A DNA stretch of 52,077 bases from Gammaproteobacteria bacterium (GCA_029882915.1 JAOUJZ010000010.1:1-52077); one strand, 5' to 3'. Shown: positions 40,576 to 50,063, counted from the first letter of the stretch. Numbers and translations are program-made. Notes: generated by a model not told the origin, from the sequence alone.

Positions 40576-41486
40576 AATCGTGTCGGTGCCTGCATCCAGG
40601 CATCAACATTTTTTTCACCCAACACATTCATCATAAATAGTAACAAACGGTATGGTTTTCTCACCAGAGACAAATCGGGTAAAAAGTGTGAGCGTTGATA
40701 ATGCTCAACAAAAATCATTGCCTGTTGCTCATTCAACACATATTCCAACAACACCAACTCTAATTCTCTAGGCCCATACACAATCGCATCCAGATCAACC
40801 AATGCTGACAAGCCACCATTGTGTTGTAGAAATTGATCCCACCGTAGATCAGGCATCACAGGTACAAAGGTTTCTGGTGTGTAATCCGTAGCCAATTCTA
40901 TGGCTTCGACAACCATCTTAACTGGGACCGCTTGTTGATTTTCTGCTAACAGTCTCAAGGTATTTTGCAAACGTTGCGGCCATTGCTCTGCTGTCAGCTT
41001 GGCTGAGTGCAGTGGCCCCCACGTGCTTTTCTGATGCTGATGAAGCTGACTGATATGTTCGGCTAACGCTATGACCATATCGTCATCTACCAACGCTGAT
41101 TCAACCATTGTCCCCGGCAGCATTCGGGCAAGAACAAATGCAAACAACTGTTCATCCTGTACAGAGGAGCCAGAGGCGACATATTCTGGTATCTGCAGTG
41201 TACTTAACTCGGTAATTGTTTGATAAACCGAATCAAACTCTCCCAAATGCACAGGTAGTTCAACATTAAATAATTGTTCCATACCCTGCCAAAATGGGGA
41301 TGACTGCACACTGCGATTGTCACACAATTTGAGTATCATTTGCCCATCAACTGTCTCACAATGCCATAACTGATGGGTGCTATCGTCATACATTACCGGC
41401 AACGAACTTGCCCTAATTAATACTGGCAAGTCTCGTTGCTGTGTTTCTGATAAATGGGGGTATATTGAGTTTGCTGTGGTTACCAA
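40572..41486 (-). CDS. Phosphotransferase of the aminoglycoside/choline kinase fold, degenerate catalytic loop
   Basis: 304 aa, similar in layout to APH/choline-kinase proteins: an N-terminal lobe with LWHCETVDGQMILKL (a likely ATP-lysine strand), a linker with FAFVLARMLPGTMV, and MPDLRWDQFLQHNGGLSALV with VDLDAIVYGPRELELVLLEY. The Brenner motif usually reads HGDxxxxN; here it is MPDLRWDQ, so the catalytic Asp remains but the His and Asn are replaced. It overlaps the SDR gene start by 7 bases and is in one operon with mtnA. Possible roles: a methylthioribose- or thiamine-related kinase, or an inactive binder. Confidence 0.72.
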   Translation of the reverse strand: MVTTANSIYPHLSETQQRDLPVLIRASSLPVMYDDSTHQLWHCETVDGQMILKLCDNRSVQSSPFWQGMEQLFNVELPVHLGEFDSVYQTITELSTLQIPEYVASGSSVQDEQLFAFVLARMLPGTMVESALVDDDMVIALAEHISQLHQHQKSTWGPLHSAKLTAEQWPQRLQNTLRLLAENQQAVPVKMVVEAIELATDYTPETFVPVMPDLRWDQFLQHNGGLSALVDLDAIVYGPRELELVLLEYVLNEQQAMIFVEHYQRSHFLPDLSLVRKPYRLLLFMMNVLGEKNVDAWMQAPTRF

Positions 41487-42154
41487 GGCAACAATTCACC
41501 ATTGGTGTGCCAGAATGAACCCGTATTGTCGAGATTGAGTTCTTCTATCCGCATCAGCAGACCGGACGCTGATTCATCGGTATCAATCAGGCCATTATGA
41601 CTTGTCATATCAGTACGCACCCAACCAGGATGCAATATCGCCACAGAAATGCCTCGTGGTTTCAGATCTATTGATAATGATTTTCCTGCTGCATTCACTG
41701 CCGCTTTTGACATTCGATAACCATAGCTACCACCAGAATCATTATCAGCAATCGATCCCATACGGCTGGTGATAATACCTACTTTGCTGCCCTCACCTAG
41801 GTTGTCCAATAGTGCTTGGGTGACCAGTAATGGACCAAGACTATTAACTTCAAAAAGTCGTTTGCAGCTAGCAATTGCACGGTCATCAATATCATCCATA
41901 GCAATACCATCAGCAATTCCGGCGTTGTTAATTAACCAGTCTATCCGGCGTCCTGACAATTTCTTCACCAAAGCCGCCAGACTTTTAGGATCGCTCACAT
42001 CAACATGTTCAATCACTTCAACACCCAAAGCATCCAGTTCGGGAGAACTATGTCGACAGGTGGCGATGACGTCCATTCCACGGTGTTTTAACTGAGTACA
42101 TAGTTCCAATCCAATTCCACGATTGCTACCGGTTACTAATGCTGTCTGACTCAT
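41480..42154 (-). CDS. Short-chain dehydrogenase/reductase (SDR)
   Basis: 224 aa. Classical SDR features: VTGSNRGIGLELCTQL (TGxxxGxG NAD(P)-binding), DWLINNAGIAD (NNAG), the catalytic GIITSRMGSIADND Ser and YGYRMSKAAVN (YxxxK), and LHPGWVRTDM (PG motif). The substrate is unknown. Related C-factor-like SDRs of this kind are common in proteobacteria. It is between mtnA (17 bases away) and the phosphotransferase, on the same strand, so it may be expressed with methylthioadenosine salvage. Confidence 0.9.
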   Translation of the reverse strand: MSQTALVTGSNRGIGLELCTQLKHRGMDVIATCRHSSPELDALGVEVIEHVDVSDPKSLAALVKKLSGRRIDWLINNAGIADGIAMDDIDDRAIASCKRLFEVNSLGPLLVTQALLDNLGEGSKVGIITSRMGSIADNDSGGSYGYRMSKAAVNAAGKSLSIDLKPRGISVAILHPGWVRTDMTSHNGLIDTDESASGLLMRIEELNLDNTGSFWHTNGELLPW

Positions 42155-42170
42155 ATATCTCTCCTTAAAT

Positions 42171-43217
42171 TTAAGGTTTTATTTTCTTCATGTTTTCTGT
42201 CGAGGGTGAAAGGATAACACCTGCCTCAGTCACAATGGCATCTATCAATTTAGCGGGTGTGACATCAAACGCCGGGTTTAATGCTGGCACACCTTCTGGG
42301 GCAATGTATTGTCCATTCATCATAGTGACTTCTTGTTCTGATCTTTGTTCAATCGGTATTTCATCACCACCTTGTAATTGCCAATCGATGGTTGAAGTGG
42401 GCGCTACCACCATCATTTTAACGCCATGATATTTAGCCACAACTGCCAACATATAAGTGCCTATTTTATTGGCGACATCGCCATTAGCAGTAATTCGATC
42501 CGCACCGACAATGACCCAATCTACCTTGCCCGAAGCCATTAAGGCAGCGGCTGCGCCTTCAGCCTGCAAGGTCACTGGAATATTGTCCTGTTGTAATTCC
42601 CAGGCAGTTAATCGTGCACCTTGAAGCCATGGACGGGTTTCATCCGCATAGACATGTACAATCTTGCCATCGGCATATCCCTGACGAATAACACCTAAGG
42701 CTGTACCAAAACCACCCGTCGCCAATGCGCCTGCATTACAGTGAGTCATAACCGTACTTCCCGGCTCAATTAAATCAGATCCTGAATGCCCCATCACATG
42801 ATTAGCCGCAATATCTTCAGCATGAATAGTCTGAGCTTCTGCCAACAATGCAGCTTCAGCTGATTCAGAATCTGGCAATGTTTTATATAAATGAGCCATT
42901 CGCTCAATAGCCCAGAATAAATTCACTGCTGTTGGGCGTGATTCTTCCAGTCTTGCTAGTGGTGCTGTCATGGCTTGCTTCCAGCTTGCTGCCGCCACAT
43001 TCCAAGCTTGTCTTGCTGCCAGAACAACACCGTATGCCGCAGCAATCCCAATGGCTGGTGCGCCACGAACCACCATGTCTTGAATCGCTTTAGTAACATC
43101 ATCTGGATGGTCAAACTCCAGCCAAATCTGCTCTTGAGGCAAGCGGCGCTGATCTATTAAATACAGGGTGTTATCACGCCAGATTATTGGTTGAATTGAG
43201 TCAGTTTGTTTCTGCAA
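42171..43217 (-). CDS. mtnA: Methylthioribose-1-phosphate isomerase
   Basis: 348 aa from the TTG at 43217, 6 bases after AGGAG (43224-43228). An ATG at 43223 abuts that site with no spacing, and an ATG at 43274 would overlap the divergent gene, so both are less likely. Seen: MVVRGAPAIGIAAAYGVVLA, TVMTHCNAGALATGGFGTAL with the catalytic Cys, YADETRPWLQGARLTAWEL and GADRITANGDVANKIGTYML with the catalytic Asp. It isomerises MTR-1-phosphate to methylthioribulose-1-phosphate in methionine salvage. Divergent from the MTA deaminase gene, as in Pseudomonas. Confidence 0.93.
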   Translation of the reverse strand: MQKQTDSIQPIIWRDNTLYLIDQRRLPQEQIWLEFDHPDDVTKAIQDMVVRGAPAIGIAAAYGVVLAARQAWNVAAASWKQAMTAPLARLEESRPTAVNLFWAIERMAHLYKTLPDSESAEAALLAEAQTIHAEDIAANHVMGHSGSDLIEPGSTVMTHCNAGALATGGFGTALGVIRQGYADGKIVHVYADETRPWLQGARLTAWELQQDNIPVTLQAEGAAAALMASGKVDWVIVGADRITANGDVANKIGTYMLAVVAKYHGVKMMVVAPTSTIDWQLQGGDEIPIEQRSEQEVTMMNGQYIAPEGVPALNPAFDVTPAKLIDAIVTEAGVILSPSTENMKKIKP

Positions 43218-43256
43218 TGTCATCTCCTGTCGATAAACACCCAAGCTGCTCGGGTA

Positions 43257-43273
43257 TAGTATAATCGCCCACA
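43257..43273 (+). promoter_or_regulatory. Candidate divergent promoter, mtaD transcript possibly leaderless
   Basis: A TATAAT at 43260-43265 lies 7 bases before the ATG of the amidohydrolase gene at 43273, so a start at about +7 from it would fall on or next to the ATG; no Shine-Dalgarno site is seen. On the minus strand the same bases read TATACT (43258-43263), a possible -10 for mtnA. No good -35 was found for either. Confidence 0.4.
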
Positions 43274-44592
43274 TGAAAACTGTTGATCTTATCGTACATG
43301 CTCGCTGGCTAATACCAGTTAATACTCACCACCATGTTTTGGAACACCACTCTGTAGTGGTCAAAGGTGGCCAGATTGTTGACATAATGCCACAAGATCA
43401 AGCAAAACAGAGCTATTCAGCAACATTAGAACAAACCTTTAATGAGCATTGCTTGATGCCGGGGCTGATAAACAATCACGGTCATGCCGCAATGTCTTTA
43501 TTACGTGGTCTTGCCGATGATTTGCCATTAATGACATGGTTAAATGATCACATCTGGCCGGCAGAAAAACGTTGGGTCAGTGATACCTTTGTTGAAGCAG
43601 GATCAGAGCTTGCCATAGCCGAAATGATTCGAAGTGGCACTACCTGTTTTAATGATATGTATTTCTTCCCGGATGCTACTGCCCGTGTTGTTGACCAAAG
43701 CGGTATCCGCGCCTGCCTTGGCATGATAGTCATTGAGTTTCCCACAGCCTGGGCAGCGACAGTCGATGAATATTTACACAAAGGCCAGCAGCTACACGAT
43801 CATTATCGTCACCATTCACGGATTACTACGGCCTATGCACCTCATGCTCCTTACACCGTATCAAACGATACTATAGAAGCGATCATCATGAATGCAGAAG
43901 AACTGGATGTGCCTATTCACATGCACATTCATGAAACGGCAGGTGAAATTTCACAAAGTATTGAACAATATGGTGTTAGACCGTTAGAGCGACTAAAGCA
44001 ACTCGGTTTATTATCGCCTCGACTCATTGCTGTTCACATGACCCAACTTAATGAACAGGAAATAAACTGGTGCGCTGAAACCGGCATCCATATAGCACAC
44101 TGCCCGGAATCCAACCTCAAATTGGCCAGTGGTTTTAGTCCCATTGCTAAATTAGAGCAACATGGCATTAATATTACTATCGGTACTGACAGTGCTGCAT
44201 CAAACAATGATTTAGATATGTTTGCTGAAATGCGTCAAACAGCATTACTCGCAAAGGCCGTCGCCCAGGATGCCAGTGCTATTCCCGCATACAGGGCACT
44301 GGAAATGGCGACGATTAATGCTGCAAAAGCTCTGGGCATTGATAACATCACCGGCTCATTGGAAATAGGCAAAGCAGCCGACATGATAGCTATTGATTTA
44401 GGTGGAATAGAAACCCAGCCTTGTTATGACGTCATTTCAAAACTGGTTTATGCAACCAGCCGTGATAAGGTCACTGATGTGTGGGTAGAAGGTAAACACT
44501 TGTTAAAAGATCGTCAGCTTACTACCCTGAATCCTACTAAAATTATTCATAATAGCCAACAATGGGCAGACAAAATAAGGCTAGCAAATTAA
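43273..44592 (+). CDS. mtaD: TRZ/ATZ-family amidohydrolase, probable 5'-methylthioadenosine deaminase
   Basis: 439 aa metal-dependent amidohydrolase. Seen: [20 protein letters not shown] (metal His pair), [40 protein letters not shown], and [20 protein letters not shown] (metal Asp), then a C-terminal [14 protein letters not shown]. The neighbourhood (mtnA across, ubiG and a HAD phosphatase behind) is that of Pseudomonas PA3170, an MTA deaminase, so MTA to methylthioinosine is the likely reaction. The ubiG start overlaps the stop as TAATG. Confidence 0.92.
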   Translation: MKTVDLIVHARWLIPVNTHHHVLEHHSVVVKGGQIVDIMPQDQAKQSYSATLEQTFNEHCLMPGLINNHGHAAMSLLRGLADDLPLMTWLNDHIWPAEKRWVSDTFVEAGSELAIAEMIRSGTTCFNDMYFFPDATARVVDQSGIRACLGMIVIEFPTAWAATVDEYLHKGQQLHDHYRHHSRITTAYAPHAPYTVSNDTIEAIIMNAEELDVPIHMHIHETAGEISQSIEQYGVRPLERLKQLGLLSPRLIAVHMTQLNEQEINWCAETGIHIAHCPESNLKLASGFSPIAKLEQHGINITIGTDSAASNNDLDMFAEMRQTALLAKAVAQDASAIPAYRALEMATINAAKALGIDNITGSLEIGKAADMIAIDLGGIETQPCYDVISKLVYATSRDKVTDVWVEGKHLLKDRQLTTLNPTKIIHNSQQWADKIRLAN

Positions 44593-45305
44593 TGACAAAT
44601 ACACAGGCAAATGTTGACCCAACAGAAGTGGCTAAATTCGAAGCATTAGCGACAAGTTGGTGGGACATCGAAGGCGAATCGAAACCGCTACATGAGATTA
44701 ACCCATTGCGTTTAGGCTATATAGAAAGTCGTTGTGAACTTAATGACCAACAAGCTATTGATGTCGGCTGTGGCGGCGGTATCTTATCTGAAGCATTAGC
44801 AAAAAGCGGTGCCAATGTTACCGGTATTGATATGGGTGAGATGCCACTTAATATTGCTAAGTTACATGCTTTGGAAGCCGAACTAACCATTGATTATCAA
44901 CAAATGACAGCAGAGCAAAAAGCAGCGCAATCAGCAGGGCAATATGATGTGGTCACCTGTATGGAAATGCTGGAACATGTACCTGACCCTGTCTCTGTCA
45001 TCCATGCCTGTGCCCAATTGGTTAAACCAGGAGGCAATTTATTTTTCTCAACCCTCAACCGTCATCCAAAGTCCTATTTGTTTGCCATACTAGGTGCAGA
45101 GTACATCCTGAAAATGTTGCCTAAAGGAACCCATGATTACAAACGATTTATCCGACCATCAGAACTAGCAAGCTGGTGCCGTCAAGCAGGTTTGGATGTG
45201 CATGACATCACAGGATTAAGTTATAACCCGCTGACAAAAACATACGCATTAGGCGATGACGTCAAAGTCAATTATCTGATGCATTGCCGGAAAGTGGCAG
45301 ATTAA
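44592..45305 (+). CDS. ubiG: Ubiquinone O-methyltransferase UbiG
   Basis: 237 aa from the ATG at 44592, which overlaps the mtaD stop (TAATG); the longer frame to 44562 is not needed. UbiG does both O-methylations in ubiquinone synthesis using SAM. Seen: [20 protein letters not shown], the SAM motif [43 protein letters not shown] and [39 protein letters not shown]. Complete. It is translationally coupled on both sides. Confidence 0.96.
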   Translation: MTNTQANVDPTEVAKFEALATSWWDIEGESKPLHEINPLRLGYIESRCELNDQQAIDVGCGGGILSEALAKSGANVTGIDMGEMPLNIAKLHALEAELTIDYQQMTAEQKAAQSAGQYDVVTCMEMLEHVPDPVSVIHACAQLVKPGGNLFFSTLNRHPKSYLFAILGAEYILKMLPKGTHDYKRFIRPSELASWCRQAGLDVHDITGLSYNPLTKTYALGDDVKVNYLMHCRKVAD

Positions 45306-45958
45306 TGCAACCAATATCTGCAATACTATTTGATCTTGATGGCACCTTGGTTGACACTGCGCCAGATCTCGCCTTTGCATTAAATACACTGTTGCAAGAA
45401 CAGGGACAACAACCTTTACCCTTTGAACAAATTCGTCCTGTTGCCAGTCATGGCAGTCCCGGCTTGCTTGATTTAGGCTTTGGTCTCACACCTAATCATC
45501 CTGAATACACGGCTTTGCAACAGCGTTTTCTAGAACTTTATCAAGAAAATATTGCTCGTGAAACTGCATTATTTGAAGGTATGAGGGAAGTAATAGAACA
45601 ATTGGAAGATGCAAATATTGCATGGGGCATTATTACCAATAAACCTGCATTTCTGACCGAACCATTACTAATAGCATTAGGACTCATTGATCGTGCAGCC
45701 TGCGTGGTCAGTGGTGACACGACTGCCTATAGCAAACCGCATCCAGCCCCAATGCTGCATGCCTGTGAGTTGATCAAATTATCACCCGAAGCTTGCATCT
45801 ATATTGGCGACGCTGAACGCGATATCGAAGCAGCCAAAAATGCCAATATGCAATCTATTCTCGCACGCTATGGGTATTTAGGCAGTCAAGATGATCCTGA
45901 AAGCTGGCAAGCGGATGCAATCATTGACCATCCACGCGAGATATTACAATGGATCTAA
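45305..45958 (+). CDS. HAD-family phosphatase (phosphoglycolate phosphatase / MupP-like)
   Basis: 217 aa from the ATG at 45305, overlapping the ubiG stop (TAATG). Seen: ILFDLDGTLVDTAPDLAFAL (HAD motif I, DxDGT), WGIITNKPAFL (motif II), SKPHPAPMLHACEL (motif III Lys) and CIYIGDAERDIEAAKNAN (motif IV). Two labels fit: Gph, which removes phosphoglycolate, and MupP, which dephosphorylates N-acetylmuramate-6-phosphate and lies right behind ubiG in Pseudomonas. Position favours MupP; sequence alone cannot decide. No other muropeptide recycling genes are visible here. Confidence 0.85.
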   Translation: MQPISAILFDLDGTLVDTAPDLAFALNTLLQEQGQQPLPFEQIRPVASHGSPGLLDLGFGLTPNHPEYTALQQRFLELYQENIARETALFEGMREVIEQLEDANIAWGIITNKPAFLTEPLLIALGLIDRAACVVSGDTTAYSKPHPAPMLHACELIKLSPEACIYIGDAERDIEAAKNANMQSILARYGYLGSQDDPESWQADAIIDHPREILQWI

Positions 45959-47226
45959 CCCAGTTTGGCACAACACTCCTATTGTTATTATGTGGTGGTT
46001 TCATCGGAGCCATTGCCACCTATTTTATTCGTGAAAGCAAAATCAGGGAACTGGAAAAATCACAATCTGAGTTAGCGCTTACTCTTGAGTTAGAAGAGAA
46101 AAATAGAGCTCAGCTTGACGATATTCTCAAACAAACGCGTGAGCAACTGGCTAACACATTTAACCAGCTTTCCAATGATGCTTTAACAAAAAATAACAAC
46201 AGCTTTCTGAAACTTGCTGAAGAAAACTTAAAACGTTTTCAAAGTGAAGCCAAGGCCGAACTAGATACTAAAGAAAAAGCCATCCAGCAACTGGTCAAAC
46301 CAATTAACGAGGCTTTAAAACAAACTACCAAGCAGATCCATGAGATCGAAAAAGAACGCAAAGAAGCTTATGGCAATTTGCACAGCACTATTGCCCAGAT
46401 GGCTCAGGGCCAACAAACATTACAACAAGAAACTCAAAATCTGGTTCAAGCTTTACGTCGTCCTGAAGTGCGTGGTCAATGGGGTGAAATGACGTTACGT
46501 AGACTGGCTGAGCTTAGTGGCATGGTCGCACATTGTGATTTTTTTGAACAAACCCACACCACGACTGAAACGGGCAGTATTCGACCAGACATGATCGTGC
46601 GTCTACCGGAAAACAGAGAAATCATTGTGGATGCTAAAACACCACTTGATGCCTACTTGTCAGCTATACAAGCCAAAGACGATGCCACCCGTCAACTAGA
46701 ACTCAAGCGCCATGCTCAGATTATTCGTGGTCGAGTCAAAGAACTCTCTGCTAAAAACTATTGGACGGAATTCACTCAATCACCCGAGTTTGTCGTGTTA
46801 TTTATTCCTGGCGAGCAGTTCCTCTCTGCTGCGCTTGAGGTTGACCCAGCGTTACTAGAGGACAGCATGAGCCAAAATATTATTCTTGCTACCCCAACCA
46901 ACTTTGTTGCCCTGCTTCGTGCAGTATCGTATGGCTGGAAACAACAGGCACTCGCTGAAAATGCGTTGGAAATTCGTGAACTTGGAGAAACTTTGTACAA
47001 AAGACTCTCCACCTTCGGAAGTCACCTGGAAAAATTGGGAAAAAGCCTTAATAGCAGTGTTGAACACTTCAATAAATCGGTGGGATCCTTAGAACGTCAA
47101 GTATTACCAAGCGGACGTAAATTCCTTGAAATGGGCATTCGTGCCAAAACTGAAATGGTAGAGTTGCAGCCGATAGAAAAACAAATTCGCGAAGTACAGG
47201 TTCAGCGTGAAGATGAAGATGGCTGA
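45949..47226 (+). CDS. rmuC: DNA recombination protein RmuC
   Basis: 425 aa. One N-terminal membrane helix (TLLLLLCGGFIGAIATYFI), a long coiled coil at residues 30-160, and the RmuC core: ALRRPEVRGQWGEMTLRRLA, MIVRLPENREIIVDAKTPLD (restriction-endonuclease-like acidic and Lys residues), FVVLFIPGEQFLSAALEVD, and IILATPTNFVALLRAVSYGW. RmuC limits inversion at short repeats; a nuclease role is inferred from the fold. It overlaps the phosphatase gene by 10 bases and is followed at once by hpnC. Confidence 0.95.
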   Translation: MDLTQFGTTLLLLLCGGFIGAIATYFIRESKIRELEKSQSELALTLELEEKNRAQLDDILKQTREQLANTFNQLSNDALTKNNNSFLKLAEENLKRFQSEAKAELDTKEKAIQQLVKPINEALKQTTKQIHEIEKERKEAYGNLHSTIAQMAQGQQTLQQETQNLVQALRRPEVRGQWGEMTLRRLAELSGMVAHCDFFEQTHTTTETGSIRPDMIVRLPENREIIVDAKTPLDAYLSAIQAKDDATRQLELKRHAQIIRGRVKELSAKNYWTEFTQSPEFVVLFIPGEQFLSAALEVDPALLEDSMSQNIILATPTNFVALLRAVSYGWKQQALAENALEIRELGETLYKRLSTFGSHLEKLGKSLNSSVEHFNKSVGSLERQVLPSGRKFLEMGIRAKTEMVELQPIEKQIREVQVQREDEDG

Positions 47227-48115
47227 AGCCAAACTTGATCAAGCGTATGCCTATTGTCAGCAGCTCGTTCAAACCCACTACGAGAACTTTCCGGTAGCAT
47301 CATTATTATTACCCAAGAGACTTCGCAAACCGATCAGTGTTATTTATGCCTTTGCCAGAACAGCCGATGACTTTGCCGATGAAGGCTGCGAACCTCAGCA
47401 CGTGCGACTACAGCAACTTGATTCCTTTAGCCATGCATTGACAGAGTTAGCCACAGACAACTATCAAGGTGACAACCCAATCTTTATCGCCCTAGCTGAT
47501 GTCATTCAGCAATTTGATTTACCGATCCAGCTGTTTGAAGATCTGCTGTCGGCCTTTAAACAGGATGTTGTTAAACAACGTTACGCAAATTTTGATGAAG
47601 TCTTGGATTATTGCACACGCTCTGCTAATCCCGTTGGCCGTTTATTACTGCACCTGAATGGCACTCCTAATGAAAAACAGTTGCAGCAGTCAGATGCGGT
47701 TTGTACTGCCCTACAACTTATCAATTTCTACCAAGATATCGTGCAAGATATCACTGAACAAGACAGAATCTACATTCCGACTGTAGAACTGCAATTGTTT
47801 GGTATTGATGAACAACAGTTAACGGCCTCAGGTTCCACAAATCTGGCTCCACTGATACGCCTGCAACATAATAGAGCTAGATCTTTCATGGCTAAAGGCT
47901 ATGAGTTGGGGCTTAGTATTAAAGGCCCCATAGGCTGGGAAGTCCGTGCTATGACCTTAGGCGGTATAGAAACATTGCATCTATTACATAAACAATCTGA
48001 TTACAACTTACTGTCCCGGCCTAGATTAAGCAGATTAAGGCTCATAAAAGTAATGGTTTTTAGCATGAAAAAAAAGTGGTATCGTCATATTGTATCTAAA
48101 CGGATTCAAGTTTGA
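47219..48115 (+). CDS. hpnC: Squalene/phytoene synthase family, HpnC-type
   Basis: 298 aa from the ATG at 47219; in-frame starts at 47213 (ATG) and 47207 (GTG) are also possible because no good Shine-Dalgarno site is seen. Seen: YCQQLVQTHYENFPVASLLL and VIYAFARTADDFADEGCEPQ (first Asp-rich motif), LLSAFKQDVVKQRYANFDEV, CTRSANPVGRLLLHLNG and INFYQDIVQDITEQDRIYIP (second Asp-rich motif). These are HpnC features; HpnC converts presqualene diphosphate to hydroxysqualene. HpnD and HpnE partners are not visible, so they must lie elsewhere if present. Confidence 0.87.
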   Translation: MAEAKLDQAYAYCQQLVQTHYENFPVASLLLPKRLRKPISVIYAFARTADDFADEGCEPQHVRLQQLDSFSHALTELATDNYQGDNPIFIALADVIQQFDLPIQLFEDLLSAFKQDVVKQRYANFDEVLDYCTRSANPVGRLLLHLNGTPNEKQLQQSDAVCTALQLINFYQDIVQDITEQDRIYIPTVELQLFGIDEQQLTASGSTNLAPLIRLQHNRARSFMAKGYELGLSIKGPIGWEVRAMTLGGIETLHLLHKQSDYNLLSRPRLSRLRLIKVMVFSMKKKWYRHIVSKRIQV

Positions 48116-48191
48116 GTCAACAGCTTCACTCCTCTCCTGATACTAAAATAGTTACAACAATGTAGAGTGACGGTTAAGAAAGGATATTAAT

Positions 48192-50063
48192 ATGACTTCT
48201 AATACTAAAAAATATTGGCAACAGTCATTGAATATTATTGCCGTTGTAACTATCACATTAACAATTACAATATCGTATTTCGCTTTCAAATGGGTCGAAG
48301 ATTCTCATCTTTCTCAACTAGAAAAATCACTAAAAACAACCCTGGATTCGGTTCAGCAAGGCTTAAAACTACTGCATCAAAATTATCAAACTCCTTTATT
48401 AATATGGGCAAGTAATTCACAAATACAGCAAATCGTACAACGACTTATACAGTCTGATCACAGTAAGGATGTATTGATTGCTTCTAAAGACCAAAAGCTA
48501 CTTCGAGATTTATTTCTCCCATATTTTAACCTGTCAGGCTTTAAGGGCTATTTTATTATTTCGAAAGACGGAGTTAATCTGGCCTCCTCAAGAGATGTGA
48601 ATATTGGCCAAAAAAATTTACTATTGTCCCAGAAAGGCTTTCTTGAAAAAGTATGGAATGGTTCAAGTTTAATTAGCCTACCCATAGTATCTGACGTCCC
48701 TCTTACAGATGTGCATGGGCACGTCAGGGATGATTTGGCATCCATATTTACAGCAACTCCAATTCAAGATACATCCGGTCACACAATAGCTATTCTGGCC
48801 TTCAGAATTGACCCCGACGAGGGCTTTAAAGAAATTTTTTCTCGTTCACACTTTGGCATCTCGGGAGAAAGCTATGCTGTCAACCAGCAAGGAGTTCTTT
48901 TGACAGATAGTCGGTTTAATGCCCGCCTAGTTGAACTTGGTTTATTGGAATCTGGACACCATGCCGATCTCAAACTTGAAATCCGTGATCCTGGTGTCGA
49001 TCTAACAATAACTAGCTCACCAGTCCCTCGTAAGCAACAACCTTTTACCACAATGGCCAATAGCATCATAAATATGCAATCCAGTTTAGATCTACAGGGA
49101 TATAGAGATTATCGTGGTGTTGAGGTCGTTGGTGCTTGGTTATGGGATGACAAATTGGGGTTTGGCATAACTACAGAGCTCGATAAGAAAGAAGCATACC
49201 ACAGCATATATAGAGCAAAATTTACCATAATAAGTCTATCTTCACTCCTTATTTTTTCTATAGTTTTATTATGGTATTTATTCATTGTTATTCGTAATGA
49301 GATCTTAAAAAATGCAGAGTTAGCTGAATCAGCCAAAGCTTCATCTGAAATAGCACGGCAAGAAGCTGAGCGTGCTAATTCGGCAAAATCAGATTTTCTG
49401 GCGTCAATGAGTCATGAACTGCGCACCCCACTTAATTCAATATTAGGCTTTGCACAGCTACTCAAAATGGAACCCATCCAATTCAATGAAGATCAAAGTG
49501 ATTACATCAATCATATACAATCAAGTGGCGAGCACTTATTGTCATTAATCAATGAAATTCTGGATCTCGCACGAATAGAGGCAGGAAAGTTAACTCTAGC
49601 TATAGAATCGATTTCAGCTAATGAAGCCATCGCTGAGTCTATTCCTTTAGTCACAAATCAAGCTCAAAAGGATGACATCACGATAAATTACGATGAAGGT
49701 TCTCAGGCAACCTACATACGTGCCGATAGAACTAGGTTGCGTCAGGTGTTATTGAATTTATTATCGAATGCAGTGAAGTACAATATCCCTTCTGGTGTAG
49801 TTACAATTTCTACTGAACTTCTACAAAATGATCGCCTGCGTATCAGTATAACTGACACTGGATTAGGTATTCCCGAATTAAAGCAGAGACAACTATTTCA
49901 AGCATTTAACAGGCTTGGTGCAGAATCAACCGAAATAGAAGGCACTGGAATTGGCTTATGTTTGACGAAAAAAATAGTCGAAGAAATGGGTGGTAACATC
50001 GGACTTGTAAGTGTCGAAGGAAAGGGAAGCACTTTCTGGATCGAGCTTCCTGTAACACAATAA
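48192..50063 (+). CDS. Membrane sensor histidine kinase with periplasmic Cache-like domain
   Basis: 623 aa. Order: TM1 (residues 14-34), a periplasmic double-Cache-like sensor (about 40-340, with SVQQGLKLLHQNYQ and FFIISKDGVNLASSRD-type strands), TM2 (ISLSSLLIFSIVLLWYLFIV), a short coiled linker (about 370-395), then HisKA with FLASMSHELRTPLNSILGFA (phospho-acceptor His408), and HATPase with RLRQVLLNLLSNAVKYN (N box), ISITDTGLGIPELKQ (G1) and EGTGIGLCLTKKIVEEMGG (G2). No receiver domain and no response regulator are adjacent, so it is an orphan kinase. Ligand unknown. Confidence 0.92.
   Translation: MTSNTKKYWQQSLNIIAVVTITLTITISYFAFKWVEDSHLSQLEKSLKTTLDSVQQGLKLLHQNYQTPLLIWASNSQIQQIVQRLIQSDHSKDVLIASKDQKLLRDLFLPYFNLSGFKGYFIISKDGVNLASSRDVNIGQKNLLLSQKGFLEKVWNGSSLISLPIVSDVPLTDVHGHVRDDLASIFTATPIQDTSGHTIAILAFRIDPDEGFKEIFSRSHFGISGESYAVNQQGVLLTDSRFNARLVELGLLESGHHADLKLEIRDPGVDLTITSSPVPRKQQPFTTMANSIINMQSSLDLQGYRDYRGVEVVGAWLWDDKLGFGITTELDKKEAYHSIYRAKFTIISLSSLLIFSIVLLWYLFIVIRNEILKNAELAESAKASSEIARQEAERANSAKSDFLASMSHELRTPLNSILGFAQLLKMEPIQFNEDQSDYINHIQSSGEHLLSLINEILDLARIEAGKLTLAIESISANEAIAESIPLVTNQAQKDDITINYDEGSQATYIRADRTRLRQVLLNLLSNAVKYNIPSGVVTISTELLQNDRLRISITDTGLGIPELKQRQLFQAFNRLGAESTEIEGTGIGLCLTKKIVEEMGGNIGLVSVEGKGSTFWIELPVTQ

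Noticed and set aside
40572-41486. Calling the phosphotransferase a thiamine kinase (ThiK) because it is next to the thiamine operon
   Set aside because: It is on the opposite strand, co-directional and overlapping with the SDR gene and mtnA, outside riboswitch control, and its catalytic motif is changed.
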